This document shows, piece after piece, positions 49,135 to 59,218 of a DNA stretch of 64,000 nucleotides (its first letter is position 1; each line of letters opens with the position of its first letter). The position numbers and the translations under genes are program-made. The stretch lies in the NCBI RefSeq assembly GCF_900536025.1, contig NZ_UNOZ01000028.1:62001-126000 (forward strand), in the 5' to 3' direction. The notes under the pieces are model-generated. The model did no database searches, was not told the DNA's origin, and was given only the letters and a program-made list of their open reading frames with translations. Origin of the DNA: Pseudomonas reidholzensis (GTDB lineage Bacteria; Pseudomonadota; Gammaproteobacteria; Pseudomonadales; Pseudomonadaceae).

Positions 49135-51864
49135 TCAGGCCAGCTCGTGCAACCAGCGTGGCCCGGATGAAGTTGCCGGCTGAGCGATACCCGCGCTGCC
49201 ATCGGTAGCGACGGCACGGGTGAACGCCCAGGGCATCTGCGCCGTCAGTGCCTGCAGCGAGGCCTCGGCCACTACCGGCAGTGCCGGGTTGAACAACTGC
49301 GCCTGGGGCGCCATCAGTACCAGCAGACCTGCCTGCGCGACCTGCAGGCACAGGGCGATATCCAGCGGTTGCTCCAGGCTCAGTCCGCCCAACGCATCGA
49401 GCACCTGCCTGCGCACCATCAAGCCATCAGCGCAAACCGCCTGACAGCCGCGCACCACGTCCAGCCCCAGCGCCTCGGCGCTGTCGTCACAACCCAGCCA
49501 GCTGGCATGGACCTGTTGGCTTGCGAGCAGTTCGTAACCGGCGTGGCTGACATGGCCCGCGCCGTCATGCATCTGACAGCCCACCACCCCGACCTCAGGG
49601 CGCTGCGCCTGATTGAGCAGTGCCTCGATCCAACCCGGAGTGGCAACCTGGCTGCGGTCGCTGAGCAGCACCAGGTACTCGCCGCGGGCTTCTTTGGCCG
49701 CCATGTTGAGCCGGCTTGCAAGTGACTCGGAAGGACAGGCGAGCATTCGCGCGCGGCCGCCTAGATTGGCTTCAAGGCGCTGCTCACCTTGAGTCACGAC
49801 CAGCACTTCATAACGCGGATAACGGGTCCGCTGCTGAATGCTGGCCAGGCTACTCGCCAATTGCTGCATGTCATCGCCGGCGGCGAGCAGAATACTCACC
49901 AGTGGCGTGCCTGGATGGCGGAAATCGATCTGCAGTCGACCCTGCGGCCCTTGCGCGACCTGGCCGCGATAACCCAGTTGGAGCAGGTGCCGGTCAAGCG
50001 TGAGCAGTGCATCGGGGAGCATCGCCTCACCGTTGTTGCGGCCGACTACCAGGTACTCCTCGACATGCGCCAAACCGCCCATGCCGTGGGTTTCAACCAG
50101 GCGCAACAACACATCGAAATCAAGCGCCTGACGGCTGGCATCGCGGTAGCCGCCGATCTCCAGCAATACGTCACGGCGGATCAGCCAGTGCGGCGCCATC
50201 AGGTCGGGACGGCTGCGCAGCAGGTCGAAATCAGCCCCCGGGCGCTGGATCGCGATCAACCGACCCTCACTGTCGCGTTGCACTTCATTGCCACAGACCG
50301 CCTTGCAGTCAGGCGCTTGCGCCAATTCGACCTGTAGCCGCAGCAAGCCACTACCGGCCAACTCGTCGCCGGCCTGCAACAGCATCAGCCAGTCGCTTGG
50401 CAGTTGCCGGGTGACCTGGTTGAGGTGGGAAACGACACTCTCGGCAGTGACCTTGACGAAGTGCAAGGTGTCGCGCGCAGTGGTGATCGCCGGCAGGTTG
50501 CCGGCCTTCAGCACGACGATGCGAAAATCGCGCAGACCGCTGCCAGCGATGCTGTCGAAGGTGCGCTGCAAGGCCTCGTTATCGTCCTCAAGATCAACCA
50601 CCAACAATGCCAGCGGCACCGCCTTGGTGGCAGCCAGATGGGCCTGTACGCGCTTGCGGCCTGACGCATCGAGGGTGGCCTCGGCAAGTGCCTGCAGAAC
50701 GCCGCCGGATGGCGTGCGCGCCAGACGCTGCGACAACTGCGGGGCGCCGACCTGCTCCAGCAGGGCCAGCCAGCACTCGAGCTCGCGGCGCTCCTGGTCG
50801 TCGTCCTCGGTCAATGCATCGAGCAGCAACTGACAGACCCGAGGCGCGAACATGTTGACCGAGAGTGCCTGCCAGTATCGCCCACGCAGCGTGCCAAGGT
50901 TGTCACTGGGGTGCTGTTGCAGCAGGTCGCGCTGACGTACCCAGGCGCCCTCTACTGCCCGCACATGGGCTTTGCCGACCGGCCAGGCGTGAAGCAGGAA
51001 CTCCAGTGCCGACAGTTGCTTGAACAACTTGGCATTGTAGTAAGGCAGTTCAACGTATTGCCGTGCTTCAAAACTGCGTACCGGCTCGTGGACAACGCTG
51101 GTCCAGGGTGAGACGAACAGCAAGGGCGCAGCGCCGATCGAGCCGGTGGTCAGGACAAACTGGCGCAAGATGGCAAAGCCGTCCTCATCAGCGAAAACAC
51201 CGCCCTGCTGCTCATCCCACTGACGCAGCACACGCACCGCAGGCGCCAGCGCATCGGCATCGAGCGGCTGCTCGAAGCACTCACTGACCACCATGGTCTG
51301 TTCGAGCACGTGGATCTCGCCCTGGCCAAGCAGGGCAAAGGACAGACCCAGCAACCAGTCGTCGCCCTCAAGATTGTTCGGCGCCTCGGCCAGCGCAGCA
51401 CGCAAGGCATCCACCCGCAGTACCGCGCGCCAGGGCTGCAACCCGCTCAGGGCGTGTTGCAACAAGCGTTCGCGGACATCGCCCGGCACCTGCTGATGGG
51501 CAGTTTCGCCCAGACGGTGATAGCTGACCGTGCTGTTACCTGGGCGCATGCCCAGTGCATAGCCCTGCGCGCCCTGCACCTGTGGATGCGCCGACAGCCA
51601 TTGCTGCGCCTCGCGCAAGGCATCGAGCAAAAGGAATTCGCTGTCTCTGGCCAGCACGACGAAGGGCGTCGTGAGCTGCTCGAGCGCCTGCGCAAGGGCC
51701 GCCCGCAGATGCTCGACACTGTTGCCGTCGACCACCCGTGGCTGGCAGCCGTGACCCACCAGGTAGGCAGTGGCGCGCGCGCGATAATCGTGATCGGCGC
51801 TGCCCAGCAGCAGCACACTGATATCGAGGGCCGGCGAGGTGTTCACAGTGGATTGTTCAGTCAT
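49135..51864 (-). CDS. Glycosyltransferase-like protein of the flagellin island (three GT2-type modules, partly degenerate)
   Basis: This 909-aa protein has an N-terminal GT2-fold-like part (about 1-240, LDISVLLLGSADHDYRARAT and GDDWLLGLSFALLGQG), a helical connector (about 250-390), and two GT2-like modules (about 395-640, 645-880). Module two carries VCGNEVQRD where active relatives have a D-E-D. Module three has LLSDRS and IALCLQVAQ where DDD and DLCLR are expected. It lacks the GT4-like tail of its neighbours. ATG 51864 (MTEQSTVN) is preferred over a TTG upstream. Activity is uncertain, and it may be a scaffold or accessory transferase. Confidence 0.75.
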   Translation of the reverse strand: MTEQSTVNTSPALDISVLLLGSADHDYRARATAYLVGHGCQPRVVDGNSVEHLRAALAQALEQLTTPFVVLARDSEFLLLDALREAQQWLSAHPQVQGAQGYALGMRPGNSTVSYHRLGETAHQQVPGDVRERLLQHALSGLQPWRAVLRVDALRAALAEAPNNLEGDDWLLGLSFALLGQGEIHVLEQTMVVSECFEQPLDADALAPAVRVLRQWDEQQGGVFADEDGFAILRQFVLTTGSIGAAPLLFVSPWTSVVHEPVRSFEARQYVELPYYNAKLFKQLSALEFLLHAWPVGKAHVRAVEGAWVRQRDLLQQHPSDNLGTLRGRYWQALSVNMFAPRVCQLLLDALTEDDDQERRELECWLALLEQVGAPQLSQRLARTPSGGVLQALAEATLDASGRKRVQAHLAATKAVPLALLVVDLEDDNEALQRTFDSIAGSGLRDFRIVVLKAGNLPAITTARDTLHFVKVTAESVVSHLNQVTRQLPSDWLMLLQAGDELAGSGLLRLQVELAQAPDCKAVCGNEVQRDSEGRLIAIQRPGADFDLLRSRPDLMAPHWLIRRDVLLEIGGYRDASRQALDFDVLLRLVETHGMGGLAHVEEYLVVGRNNGEAMLPDALLTLDRHLLQLGYRGQVAQGPQGRLQIDFRHPGTPLVSILLAAGDDMQQLASSLASIQQRTRYPRYEVLVVTQGEQRLEANLGGRARMLACPSESLASRLNMAAKEARGEYLVLLSDRSQVATPGWIEALLNQAQRPEVGVVGCQMHDGAGHVSHAGYELLASQQVHASWLGCDDSAEALGLDVVRGCQAVCADGLMVRRQVLDALGGLSLEQPLDIALCLQVAQAGLLVLMAPQAQLFNPALPVVAEASLQALTAQMPWAFTRAVATDGSAGIAQPATSSGPRWLHELA

Positions 51865-51917
51865 GGGGTACCCGATGCTCAAAATTCAGTGTTGTCACGA
51901 AGCGCCGTGGTGGCGCT

Positions 51918-54900
51918 TCAGTCAGCCAGCCAGGCGTTGGCCCAATGCTGCAGATGGCGCTCGGTAAGCACGTAATCGCGCAGCACCGCTTCACGCAAGG
52001 CATCGCCCTGGCGATAGCTGGCATCCGGATCGGCCAGATGCATGCGAATCGCCTCAAGCCAGGCCTGCGGGCTGTTGCCGGCGACGCGTGTGCAGGGCAG
52101 ATACCCGGCATAAGCCTTGGTATCCGAGCAGATCACCGGGAAGCCGCAGGCGCCGTATTCGAGCAGGCGCAGATTGCTCTTGCAGTCGTTGAACAGGTTC
52201 TGCTCCAGCGGCGCCAGCGCAAGGTCCAGGTTGAGGCTGGCCAGTTTCTGCGGATACAGCGCCATCGGGATGCCTTGATGGAATTCCTTGACGTAGGGCC
52301 GCAGGGACTCCGGGCACATGCCGAAGAACACCCAGTCGACCTCATCAGCCAGGGTTTTGACCACCTCCAGCAACAACTCCAGATCGCCGCGGTGGCTGGT
52401 ACCGCCCGCCCAGCCCACGCGCGGGCGGGCTGTGGTCTGGCGAGCGCTGGACAACCCCGACCAGATGCGTGCGGCCAGCATGTTGGGCACCACCCGGATG
52501 TCGTTGTGCATGCTCGACAGGGCATCCGCCAACGGCTCGGTGGACACCACCAGGCGATCGCAGAGGCCGATGCTCCGTTGGATCAGTTCGCGGATATCCC
52601 CAGGAATGTTGCGCGAGTGGTCGTTGCGCTTGGGGACATCGATGATGTAGTCGTCGATCTCGTAGACATACCGTGCATTGGAGGACGGCAGCAGTTGCTG
52701 CAGGTGGGCAACCGAACTCGCCTTGCTGCGGTACTGAACGATCACCACGTCGGGCTTTTCCCGCTCCAGCTCGATCAGGCTCGGCAGGCTGTAGTCCAGG
52801 CGCCCCTGGATCCAGCCAGCATTCTCCAGCTCCTGGAAAGGATGCGACATGCGGTAGTGGCCGACCGCAGAGGAGTTCACCGGCAATGCCAGCACCGATG
52901 GCAGCACCCGTTTGATGAACGGGTCCCAGCCCTGACGCCGACCTGGCTCGAGCGTGAAGCTGGCCATCTTCAGGCTGAGATTGCGATTGTAGGCCGGGTC
53001 GCGGGCGATCTTGCTCAGCCAGCGCTGATAGAAGACAGCACTGTCGCTGGCCTTGCACGCGCTGGCCACGGGCAGCGGCGCAGGCCCGGACAACCTTGCC
53101 AGCAAAGCAGCCGGGGTCCATACCAGCAGGTACCCCGCCTCACTGACGCGCAGACACAGGTCGGCCTCGTGCAAGCCACCTTGCAGGGACTCGACATCGA
53201 AGCCGCCGACGCTCTCGAACACTTCACGGCGCACCAGCATGCAGTCAAGCGACAGCGCACTCAGATTCTGTGCAGATACCAGTCGGTACAGGTAGCCGCT
53301 GGCATCTGCCGGCATCCCGACAAACGGGCCGCCGACTTCACCATGCAGGCCCAGGATCAGACCCGCACTGAACACGCCGCCGGCGGCGTTGCAGAGCTTG
53401 GGACCGACCACCCCGACCTCAGGCCGGCGGGCCTGGGCCATCAGTTGCGCCAGCCAGCGTGCATCGAAGGCCACACAGGCGCTGTCGAGCATCAGCAGGT
53501 AGTCGCCACGGGCACTCGCGGTGGCTTGATTGAGGCGGGCCACGCGGCTGTCGCTGGCGACGCTGATCACGCGCAGTTGGTCGCTGCCCAAACCCTGCAT
53601 GGCTTCGAGCCAGTGGCGCAGCTCCGGTAACGGCTCGGACGGAGCGACCAGCAGCACTTCAAAATTGCTGTACGCGGTGTGCTCGAACAGCGACTCAAGA
53701 CACCGTCGGGCGCCGTTCAAGTCAGTACCGACATCGAGCAGGATCGACACCCCGGCCAGCCCTTCGTGCAGGTAGCTGACCTGACACAGAGCCCGATCGG
53801 GGGCGCAGGTCACTTCGGCCTCTACCCCAAGGCGGCGCAGGTGCGCCTGAACCACACGCGGCGCCTGGGCGATGCAACGCGGGTCGCCAAGCCACTGGTT
53901 GAAACTGCACTGGCTGTGCACCAGCAGTTCATCGATGTGTTCGATGACGTGCAAACCACGACTTTCGACCAGACGCCACAGCACGTCATGCGGGGCCAAC
54001 ACACCAAAGTCGGCATCGAACCCGCCGGTTTCACGCAGCGCCTTGCACTCAAAGGCCAGCAGGCGACCGACGTAAGGCAGGCTGCGCATCAGGTCGAGAT
54101 TGAAGTCAGGCTTGAAGATCGGCACGCTGGCGCTGACGCCGTCGTGGCTGTCCTCGTCGAGATACAGGCAAGCACGATCGCGCAGGACCATGCGCTCGGC
54201 CATGATCGCCAGTGCATGCGGGACTACCCGGTCGCCAGCCTGCAACAGGAAGACCCAGTCAGCGTCGTCCGCGTGCTCCAGGCGGCGCTGCAATTGCGCC
54301 AGGCCGTCATCCTGCAACGGCAGGTGTTCAAGGTTGGCAGCCGGGGCCAACTTCATCTGCGCCGGCGCCAGCACCCAGCAAGCAGTCACTGGATAGGACT
54401 GCAGCGCCAGACTGTCGAGCGTCGTGCGCAGCGCGTGTTCCTGCCCGGGCTCGGCCCAGATCACGGCGACGATGCGCGGTTGCGCAGGCCACTGCTGAAT
54501 ACGCTTGGGCAGCAACTTGAGCTGGGCCGGCGTCAGCGTGCGGCACTCCAGCCACTGCGCGTAGACCTCCTCGAAGGACATGCAGTCGCTGCCGACCTGC
54601 TGCTGGGTCCGCGCGTTCTGCAAGGCACCGAGACCGTTGAGGTCATATTCCTGCCACAGCGTGCTTTGCTCATCGACATAGTCGAGCAGCGGCACATAAC
54701 GCACCCAACCCTTGGCAGGCGCTGCCTCACTGCTGCGGGCAAGCAGCATCGCCTTGATCCAGTCACTCTCGACCGGATACAGCAAAGTGATGCTGCTCTG
54801 ATGACTCAGCCGGCGCGGATGCAGGCGCTCGAGACACAGGAAGCGATCCAGATGGCCGAGGTTGCCGCGGCGCAGCATGCAGATGTACAGCGCAAGGTCC

Positions 54901-55490
54901 AGGCGTGCGACAAAGCCTTGGCCCTCCTGCACCAGTTGCGGCAGGAATTCTTCGACCAGACCTCGCCGCAGCAGCGCACTGCTCAGGCCACCGAACAGGT
55001 TGGGCGTCGCATGCTCCAACGCCTCGAGCAGGTCGGTGCCTTTGACCACAGCGTCATCCGGGCACATCACCATGTTGAGCATGCGTGAGGGCAGCAATGA
55101 GTCGTCCGCAGCGCAGAGCATGCGCTGGCAGATGGTCATGCTGACATCGGCGCGCTCGGTCATCACCGCGGCCTGCAAGCTCACGCAGTCGGTGAACAAC
55201 AGGTCGTCATCGCACAGAAACTTGACCAGGTCGCCGCGCGCCTGCGCCAGGCAGACCAGCAGATTGCGGCTGAACCCCAGCGTTTGCGCGTTGCGCAGAT
55301 AGCGGACGGGCTTACCGGTCTGGCCGCTGACCTCGTCGACGATACGTTGAATGTCCTCGCCCTGACTGTCGTCGCAGACCACCACTTCCAGGTGCGGATA
55401 GTCCTGGTTGAGCGCACTCATCAACGCGTTCTGAAAAAACTCGGGGTTGAATGCCGGAATGACGATGCTGACGAGAGCCGAATGATTCAC
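51918..55490 (-). CDS. FgtA/Fgt1-like multi-domain flagellin glycosyltransferase
   Basis: This 1190-aa protein has a canonical GT2 domain (1-230) with VSIVIPAFNPEFFQNALMSA and the acidic cluster LCDDD at 92-96. A helical connector leads to a second GT2 module with an intact DED (LYLDEDSHDG), a third GT2-like module (GVVGPKLCNAAGGVFSAGLI, EADLCLRVSEAGYL) and a GT4-like C-terminal domain (about 870-1190, YEIDDYIIDVPKRN, LRLLEYGACGFPVICSD) ending in WLAD. The size and the position next to flgL/fliC match FgtA of P. aeruginosa and Fgt1 of P. syringae. It probably attaches the first sugar to FliC. Confidence 0.88.
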   Translation of the reverse strand: MNHSALVSIVIPAFNPEFFQNALMSALNQDYPHLEVVVCDDSQGEDIQRIVDEVSGQTGKPVRYLRNAQTLGFSRNLLVCLAQARGDLVKFLCDDDLLFTDCVSLQAAVMTERADVSMTICQRMLCAADDSLLPSRMLNMVMCPDDAVVKGTDLLEALEHATPNLFGGLSSALLRRGLVEEFLPQLVQEGQGFVARLDLALYICMLRRGNLGHLDRFLCLERLHPRRLSHQSSITLLYPVESDWIKAMLLARSSEAAPAKGWVRYVPLLDYVDEQSTLWQEYDLNGLGALQNARTQQQVGSDCMSFEEVYAQWLECRTLTPAQLKLLPKRIQQWPAQPRIVAVIWAEPGQEHALRTTLDSLALQSYPVTACWVLAPAQMKLAPAANLEHLPLQDDGLAQLQRRLEHADDADWVFLLQAGDRVVPHALAIMAERMVLRDRACLYLDEDSHDGVSASVPIFKPDFNLDLMRSLPYVGRLLAFECKALRETGGFDADFGVLAPHDVLWRLVESRGLHVIEHIDELLVHSQCSFNQWLGDPRCIAQAPRVVQAHLRRLGVEAEVTCAPDRALCQVSYLHEGLAGVSILLDVGTDLNGARRCLESLFEHTAYSNFEVLLVAPSEPLPELRHWLEAMQGLGSDQLRVISVASDSRVARLNQATASARGDYLLMLDSACVAFDARWLAQLMAQARRPEVGVVGPKLCNAAGGVFSAGLILGLHGEVGGPFVGMPADASGYLYRLVSAQNLSALSLDCMLVRREVFESVGGFDVESLQGGLHEADLCLRVSEAGYLLVWTPAALLARLSGPAPLPVASACKASDSAVFYQRWLSKIARDPAYNRNLSLKMASFTLEPGRRQGWDPFIKRVLPSVLALPVNSSAVGHYRMSHPFQELENAGWIQGRLDYSLPSLIELEREKPDVVIVQYRSKASSVAHLQQLLPSSNARYVYEIDDYIIDVPKRNDHSRNIPGDIRELIQRSIGLCDRLVVSTEPLADALSSMHNDIRVVPNMLAARIWSGLSSARQTTARPRVGWAGGTSHRGDLELLLEVVKTLADEVDWVFFGMCPESLRPYVKEFHQGIPMALYPQKLASLNLDLALAPLEQNLFNDCKSNLRLLEYGACGFPVICSDTKAYAGYLPCTRVAGNSPQAWLEAIRMHLADPDASYRQGDALREAVLRDYVLTERHLQHWANAWLAD

Positions 55491-55563
55491 GATGGGGAAC
55501 CTGGGAGAAGGTTCGCGCAGCGCCCGTTACCAGGCACCGCGCGACCGCTGACACGAGAGGGGA

Positions 55564-57153
55564 TCAGATGTAGTTGAGCAGCGACAGCCCGGCCACCTTG
55601 GCGTAGGCCTGCAGCGAAGCTTGCAGCATGTTGCTCTGCATTTGCAGACGGATCATCACTTCGGCCGGATCGCTTTCGCGGATCGAGCTTTGCGTCTTGG
55701 TGTTCTCGGTACTCAGCGATTCGTTGGTCTCGGCTTGCACATCCAGCGCCTGACCGCGACCACCAATCGAGCTGATCGACGAGCTGACCTGGTTGATGCC
55801 ACTGGCGACGTTGCCGATGGCCGAATCCAGCGAAGCGAGGAAGTTCTGCCTGGCCACCGGGTCGTTGTCGATCGGCGTGGTCAGCGCGGTGCGCAGTTGG
55901 CTGATGGTGTCGAGCACGTTCTGGGTCTGATGGGTGTCGGCCTTGATCGCGAACGAGTCACCGGCATCCGGCTCTGTGGAGAACTTGAAGGTCAAGCCGG
56001 CCACGGTGGCCGTGGTGTTGGCGCCAGAGCCAGACAACGTGCCGCTGCCGATCGGGCGGCTGTCGGGGCTGTAAGGCGCGGCGTACAGGTCGAACTGGGT
56101 CGGATCGGTTTCGGAGAACTTGAGCACCGCGCCGCCCGCCGGGAAGGCGGCCTTGTACTTGTCCTGGTCCGAGATGCTGGCACCGGTCAGCTGGCTGCCG
56201 CTGACACCGTTGCCCGCACTGCGCGTGCCGCTGACAGTGTCTTCCTTGGCACCCAGGGTGAAGGTGTGGCCACTGATGGCGGCATCCGGATCGGCGCTGT
56301 CACCGTCCTTGAAGCTGATCTCCAGGCGCAGGTCGACACCGCGGAAGTTGATCATGGTGTTAGTACCATTTGGATCGAACTTGCCGCCTTGGGTCGCTTC
56401 GCTGGTGACGTCGTCGCCATTGGCTGCGGTGATCTTGATCTGCGTGCTGCTGACGAACTCGACAGTGTAGGGTTCGCCGCCACGGAAGCGATCATTGAAC
56501 ACCACACTGCCGGTGACCTGACCATTGGACAGGTTGACGCGACCGTCATCCGGGCTCGGCGCAGTCTGCCGGGCCTCGGTACGGCTGGTATTGAGCGCCT
56601 GTTCAAAGGCACTGTAGCCGGTCTCGTTGGCGGCCAGGCTGAGCATGTCGCCGACCTGCAGGACCAGGCTGCTCTGGTCACCCTGGTAGCTGAAGGTGCC
56701 GTCGGCATTCTTCACATACGGCGGGGTATCGCCTTTGGAGCCCGAGAACAGGTACTTGCCGTTCTCGTCCTTGCTGTTCATCAGCGAGAACAGCTGATCT
56801 TCCAGCGACGACAACTCGTCGGCGTTGGCCTTGCGGTCAGCATCGGTGAAGCCGGCGTTGCCGGAACTGATCGCCAGTTCGTTGACCCGCTGCAGGATAC
56901 TGCCGATCGCGTTCAGGGTGCTCTCGGTGCTACCCAGCGCATTGCGCACGTTGGTGATGTTGCCACTGTATTGCTTGAGCATGTTCTGCTGCTGCTCAAG
57001 CTGCAGCAAGCGCGCGGCGCCAACCGGATCATCAGCAGCGCTGCGAATGCGCAGACCGTCGGAAGCCTCTTGCCGAGTCCTGTCCAGGTTGGCGAAGTTG
57101 CGCTGATAATTGGCGCTGTTGGTGTTGTAGAACTGCGAAGTGGAAATGCGCAC
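55564..57153 (-). CDS. flgL: Hook-filament junction protein FlgL
   Basis: This 529-aa hook-associated protein 3 has flagellin-like ends: N-terminal MRISTSQFYNTNSANYQRNF and LRIRSAADDPVGAARLLQLE, and C-terminal ESDPAEVMIRLQMQSNMLQA with the final AKVAGLSLLNYI. A large non-conserved middle (about 150-420) makes it longer than the enteric protein (about 317), which is usual for Pseudomonas. It follows flgK by 13 bp and is the last structural gene before the transferases. Confidence 0.95.
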   Translation of the reverse strand: MRISTSQFYNTNSANYQRNFANLDRTRQEASDGLRIRSAADDPVGAARLLQLEQQQNMLKQYSGNITNVRNALGSTESTLNAIGSILQRVNELAISSGNAGFTDADRKANADELSSLEDQLFSLMNSKDENGKYLFSGSKGDTPPYVKNADGTFSYQGDQSSLVLQVGDMLSLAANETGYSAFEQALNTSRTEARQTAPSPDDGRVNLSNGQVTGSVVFNDRFRGGEPYTVEFVSSTQIKITAANGDDVTSEATQGGKFDPNGTNTMINFRGVDLRLEISFKDGDSADPDAAISGHTFTLGAKEDTVSGTRSAGNGVSGSQLTGASISDQDKYKAAFPAGGAVLKFSETDPTQFDLYAAPYSPDSRPIGSGTLSGSGANTTATVAGLTFKFSTEPDAGDSFAIKADTHQTQNVLDTISQLRTALTTPIDNDPVARQNFLASLDSAIGNVASGINQVSSSISSIGGRGQALDVQAETNESLSTENTKTQSSIRESDPAEVMIRLQMQSNMLQASLQAYAKVAGLSLLNYI

Positions 57154-57166
57154 GGTCTACGGCTCC

Positions 57167-59206
57167 TTAAAGGCTGTTGATCAAGGTGGCGAAGGTTTCC
57201 TGGGCCGCCTTGATGATCTGCGACGACGCGGTGTAGTACTGCTGGAACTTGATCAGGTTGCCGGTCTCTTCATCGACCGAAACGCCCGACAACGAGTTGC
57301 GGCTGTCCAGGGCAGACTTCTGCAGCGCGCCCGTGGCGTCGCTGTCCATCTGCGCCTGGCCGGCCTTGCCGCCGACATTGGAGACAAGCTTGGCATAGGC
57401 GTCGGTGATGCTGATGCCCTTGCCGTTGGTGCCAACATCCACGGTCGACTTGGTTTGCAGGTCGATCACCGACTGGGCATTGCGGTTATCCGCCGAGCCC
57501 GCACCGGTCAACGCCACGCTGTAGCTGTCGCCGTTCTTGGGCGCGCCGTTGACGTTCATCTCGAAGGTGAAGTTGCCGCCGAGCGCGTTGCCATTGGCAT
57601 CGGTCAGGGGCACCGACAATTGCAGCTTGTTGTCCTGGCCGGGGATGATGGTGCCGGTACCGATCGAATCACCCGTGGAGTTGTACAGGGTGTAGCTCTG
57701 CGGCGAGGCGCCGTCATCGCCGAACACCAGCTTGACCGGGGTGGAGTACTTGAGGCCGGTCTGCAGCTTGTTCAGCTCGGCGGCGTCATAGATATCCAGC
57801 TCGCTGGTCAGATTTGGCTGGGTGATGACCCCGGTGCCTTTGTTGCCCGAACCGCTGGTCGCGGTCAGCGGCGAGGCCAGTGCCAGGCGCTTGGGGTCGG
57901 TCAGCACCGACTCGATAGTGGCCGCAGCGTTGCGCGTCGGAGTGATCTTGAAGCTGTCGCCGGCAGCGAACGTGCCGCCGTTGCCCGCCAGGGTGAAGCC
58001 GTCGAAGACCGGCGCCGGGTCGTCATCGAGGTTGTGCGTGCCCATATCGGTGCCTTCCGGCAACTTGCGCACGGTGTACTCTTTCAGGTTCAGCGGGTTG
58101 TTGAAGGTTACCTGGTAGTCACTGGTGCCGAGCTTGCCGGTGTCGGCAATGGTCACGTTCAAGTTGCCGGTGCCGGTATTGCCCTGCTTGGCAATGCTGC
58201 GCTCGCCGATGGCCTTGGCACTGTTGATGTCGCCGAACAGGCTGGCACCGAAGTTGCCGTCCTTGTCGATGCCCTGGGCCAACTGGCTGTTGATCGCATC
58301 AGCCACTACCAGCGCCACGCGGCCGAGCTCGTTGAGCGCCGGGTCGAGGGTCTCTTTGCGGTAACGGATCAGGCCGCCGAGCTCACCACCGGTGGTGCTG
58401 TTGGTGATGTCCATCTTGGTCGAGCCACGATTGAGGATCAGGCTCATGCGGGTCGGATCGGTGGCGGTCGGCTCGACGCCGAGGGTCTGGGTGGTGTTGC
58501 CCAGTACCAGCGCCTGACCGTTTTTCAGGTAGATGTCGTAGTTGCCGTTTTTCTGCTCGACCACGTCCGCGCCGATCAGCGACGTCAGCTCGCGCACTGC
58601 GCCGTCACGCTGGTCGAGCAGATCGTTGGGCTGGCCGGTGACCACGCCGACTTTGGAGATCTGTTCGTTGAGATCGGCGATGGTCTTGGTCAGGTTGTTC
58701 ACCTGATTGGCCAGCGAGGTCATATTGCTGTTGGTGTTGCTGTTCTGCTGGTTGAGCTGGGCGGACAGCGTATTGAAACGCTTGGCCAGGGTCTGCGCGC
58801 TGCTCAGCAGCAGCTGGCGCGAGGCGTCTTCGGTCGGCTTGGCCGAGGCGTCCTGCATGGCGCTGAAAAAGCTCTGCAAGGCAGCGGTGATACCGGTGTC
58901 GGCGCTCGACAGGGCAGTGTCCAGCGGCGTGATCTGATTGAGGTAGGTCGTGGCATCGCTGGACAGCGACGTGGTGGTACGCAACTGGTTCTCGAGGAAC
59001 GCGTTGTACACCCGGCGCACGTCGGCCAAGGTGGTGCCGGTACCGATGAAGACCTGGCCAACCTGCTGCCCGCCGCTGGTCTTCTGCACGTTCTGCTGGC
59101 GCGAATAGCTTTCGACATCGGCGTTGGCGATGTTGTTGCCCAGGGTATACATCCCAGACTGAGCGGCGCCAAGGCCGGACATGCCAATATTGAGCAAACT
59201 CGCCAT
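57167..59206 (-). CDS. flgK: Hook-filament junction protein FlgK
   Basis: This 679-aa hook-associated protein 1 has the start MASLLNIGMSGLGAAQSGMY with GNNIANADVESYSRQQNVQK. A long coiled/helical part (about 130-210) and a variable middle follow. The C-terminal signature is LSGVSVDEETGNLIKFQQYY with TASSQIIKAAQETFATLINS. The size is larger than in enterics because of the central insert. It follows flgJ by 12 bp. Confidence 0.96.
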   Translation of the reverse strand: MASLLNIGMSGLGAAQSGMYTLGNNIANADVESYSRQQNVQKTSGGQQVGQVFIGTGTTLADVRRVYNAFLENQLRTTTSLSSDATTYLNQITPLDTALSSADTGITAALQSFFSAMQDASAKPTEDASRQLLLSSAQTLAKRFNTLSAQLNQQNSNTNSNMTSLANQVNNLTKTIADLNEQISKVGVVTGQPNDLLDQRDGAVRELTSLIGADVVEQKNGNYDIYLKNGQALVLGNTTQTLGVEPTATDPTRMSLILNRGSTKMDITNSTTGGELGGLIRYRKETLDPALNELGRVALVVADAINSQLAQGIDKDGNFGASLFGDINSAKAIGERSIAKQGNTGTGNLNVTIADTGKLGTSDYQVTFNNPLNLKEYTVRKLPEGTDMGTHNLDDDPAPVFDGFTLAGNGGTFAAGDSFKITPTRNAAATIESVLTDPKRLALASPLTATSGSGNKGTGVITQPNLTSELDIYDAAELNKLQTGLKYSTPVKLVFGDDGASPQSYTLYNSTGDSIGTGTIIPGQDNKLQLSVPLTDANGNALGGNFTFEMNVNGAPKNGDSYSVALTGAGSADNRNAQSVIDLQTKSTVDVGTNGKGISITDAYAKLVSNVGGKAGQAQMDSDATGALQKSALDSRNSLSGVSVDEETGNLIKFQQYYTASSQIIKAAQETFATLINSL

Positions 59207-59218
59207 GGGGCTGGATCC

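Noticed and set aside
51865..51882. Longer start (TTG, MSIGYP) for the 909-aa transferase
   Set aside because: It has no ribosome site, and the ATG at 51864 is the simpler choice.
55491..55563. Sigma-54 promoter for the 1190-aa transferase gene
   Set aside because: The only candidate (TGGTAACGGGCGCTGC) has 11-base spacing and a poor -12, so read-through from flgF-L is more likely.
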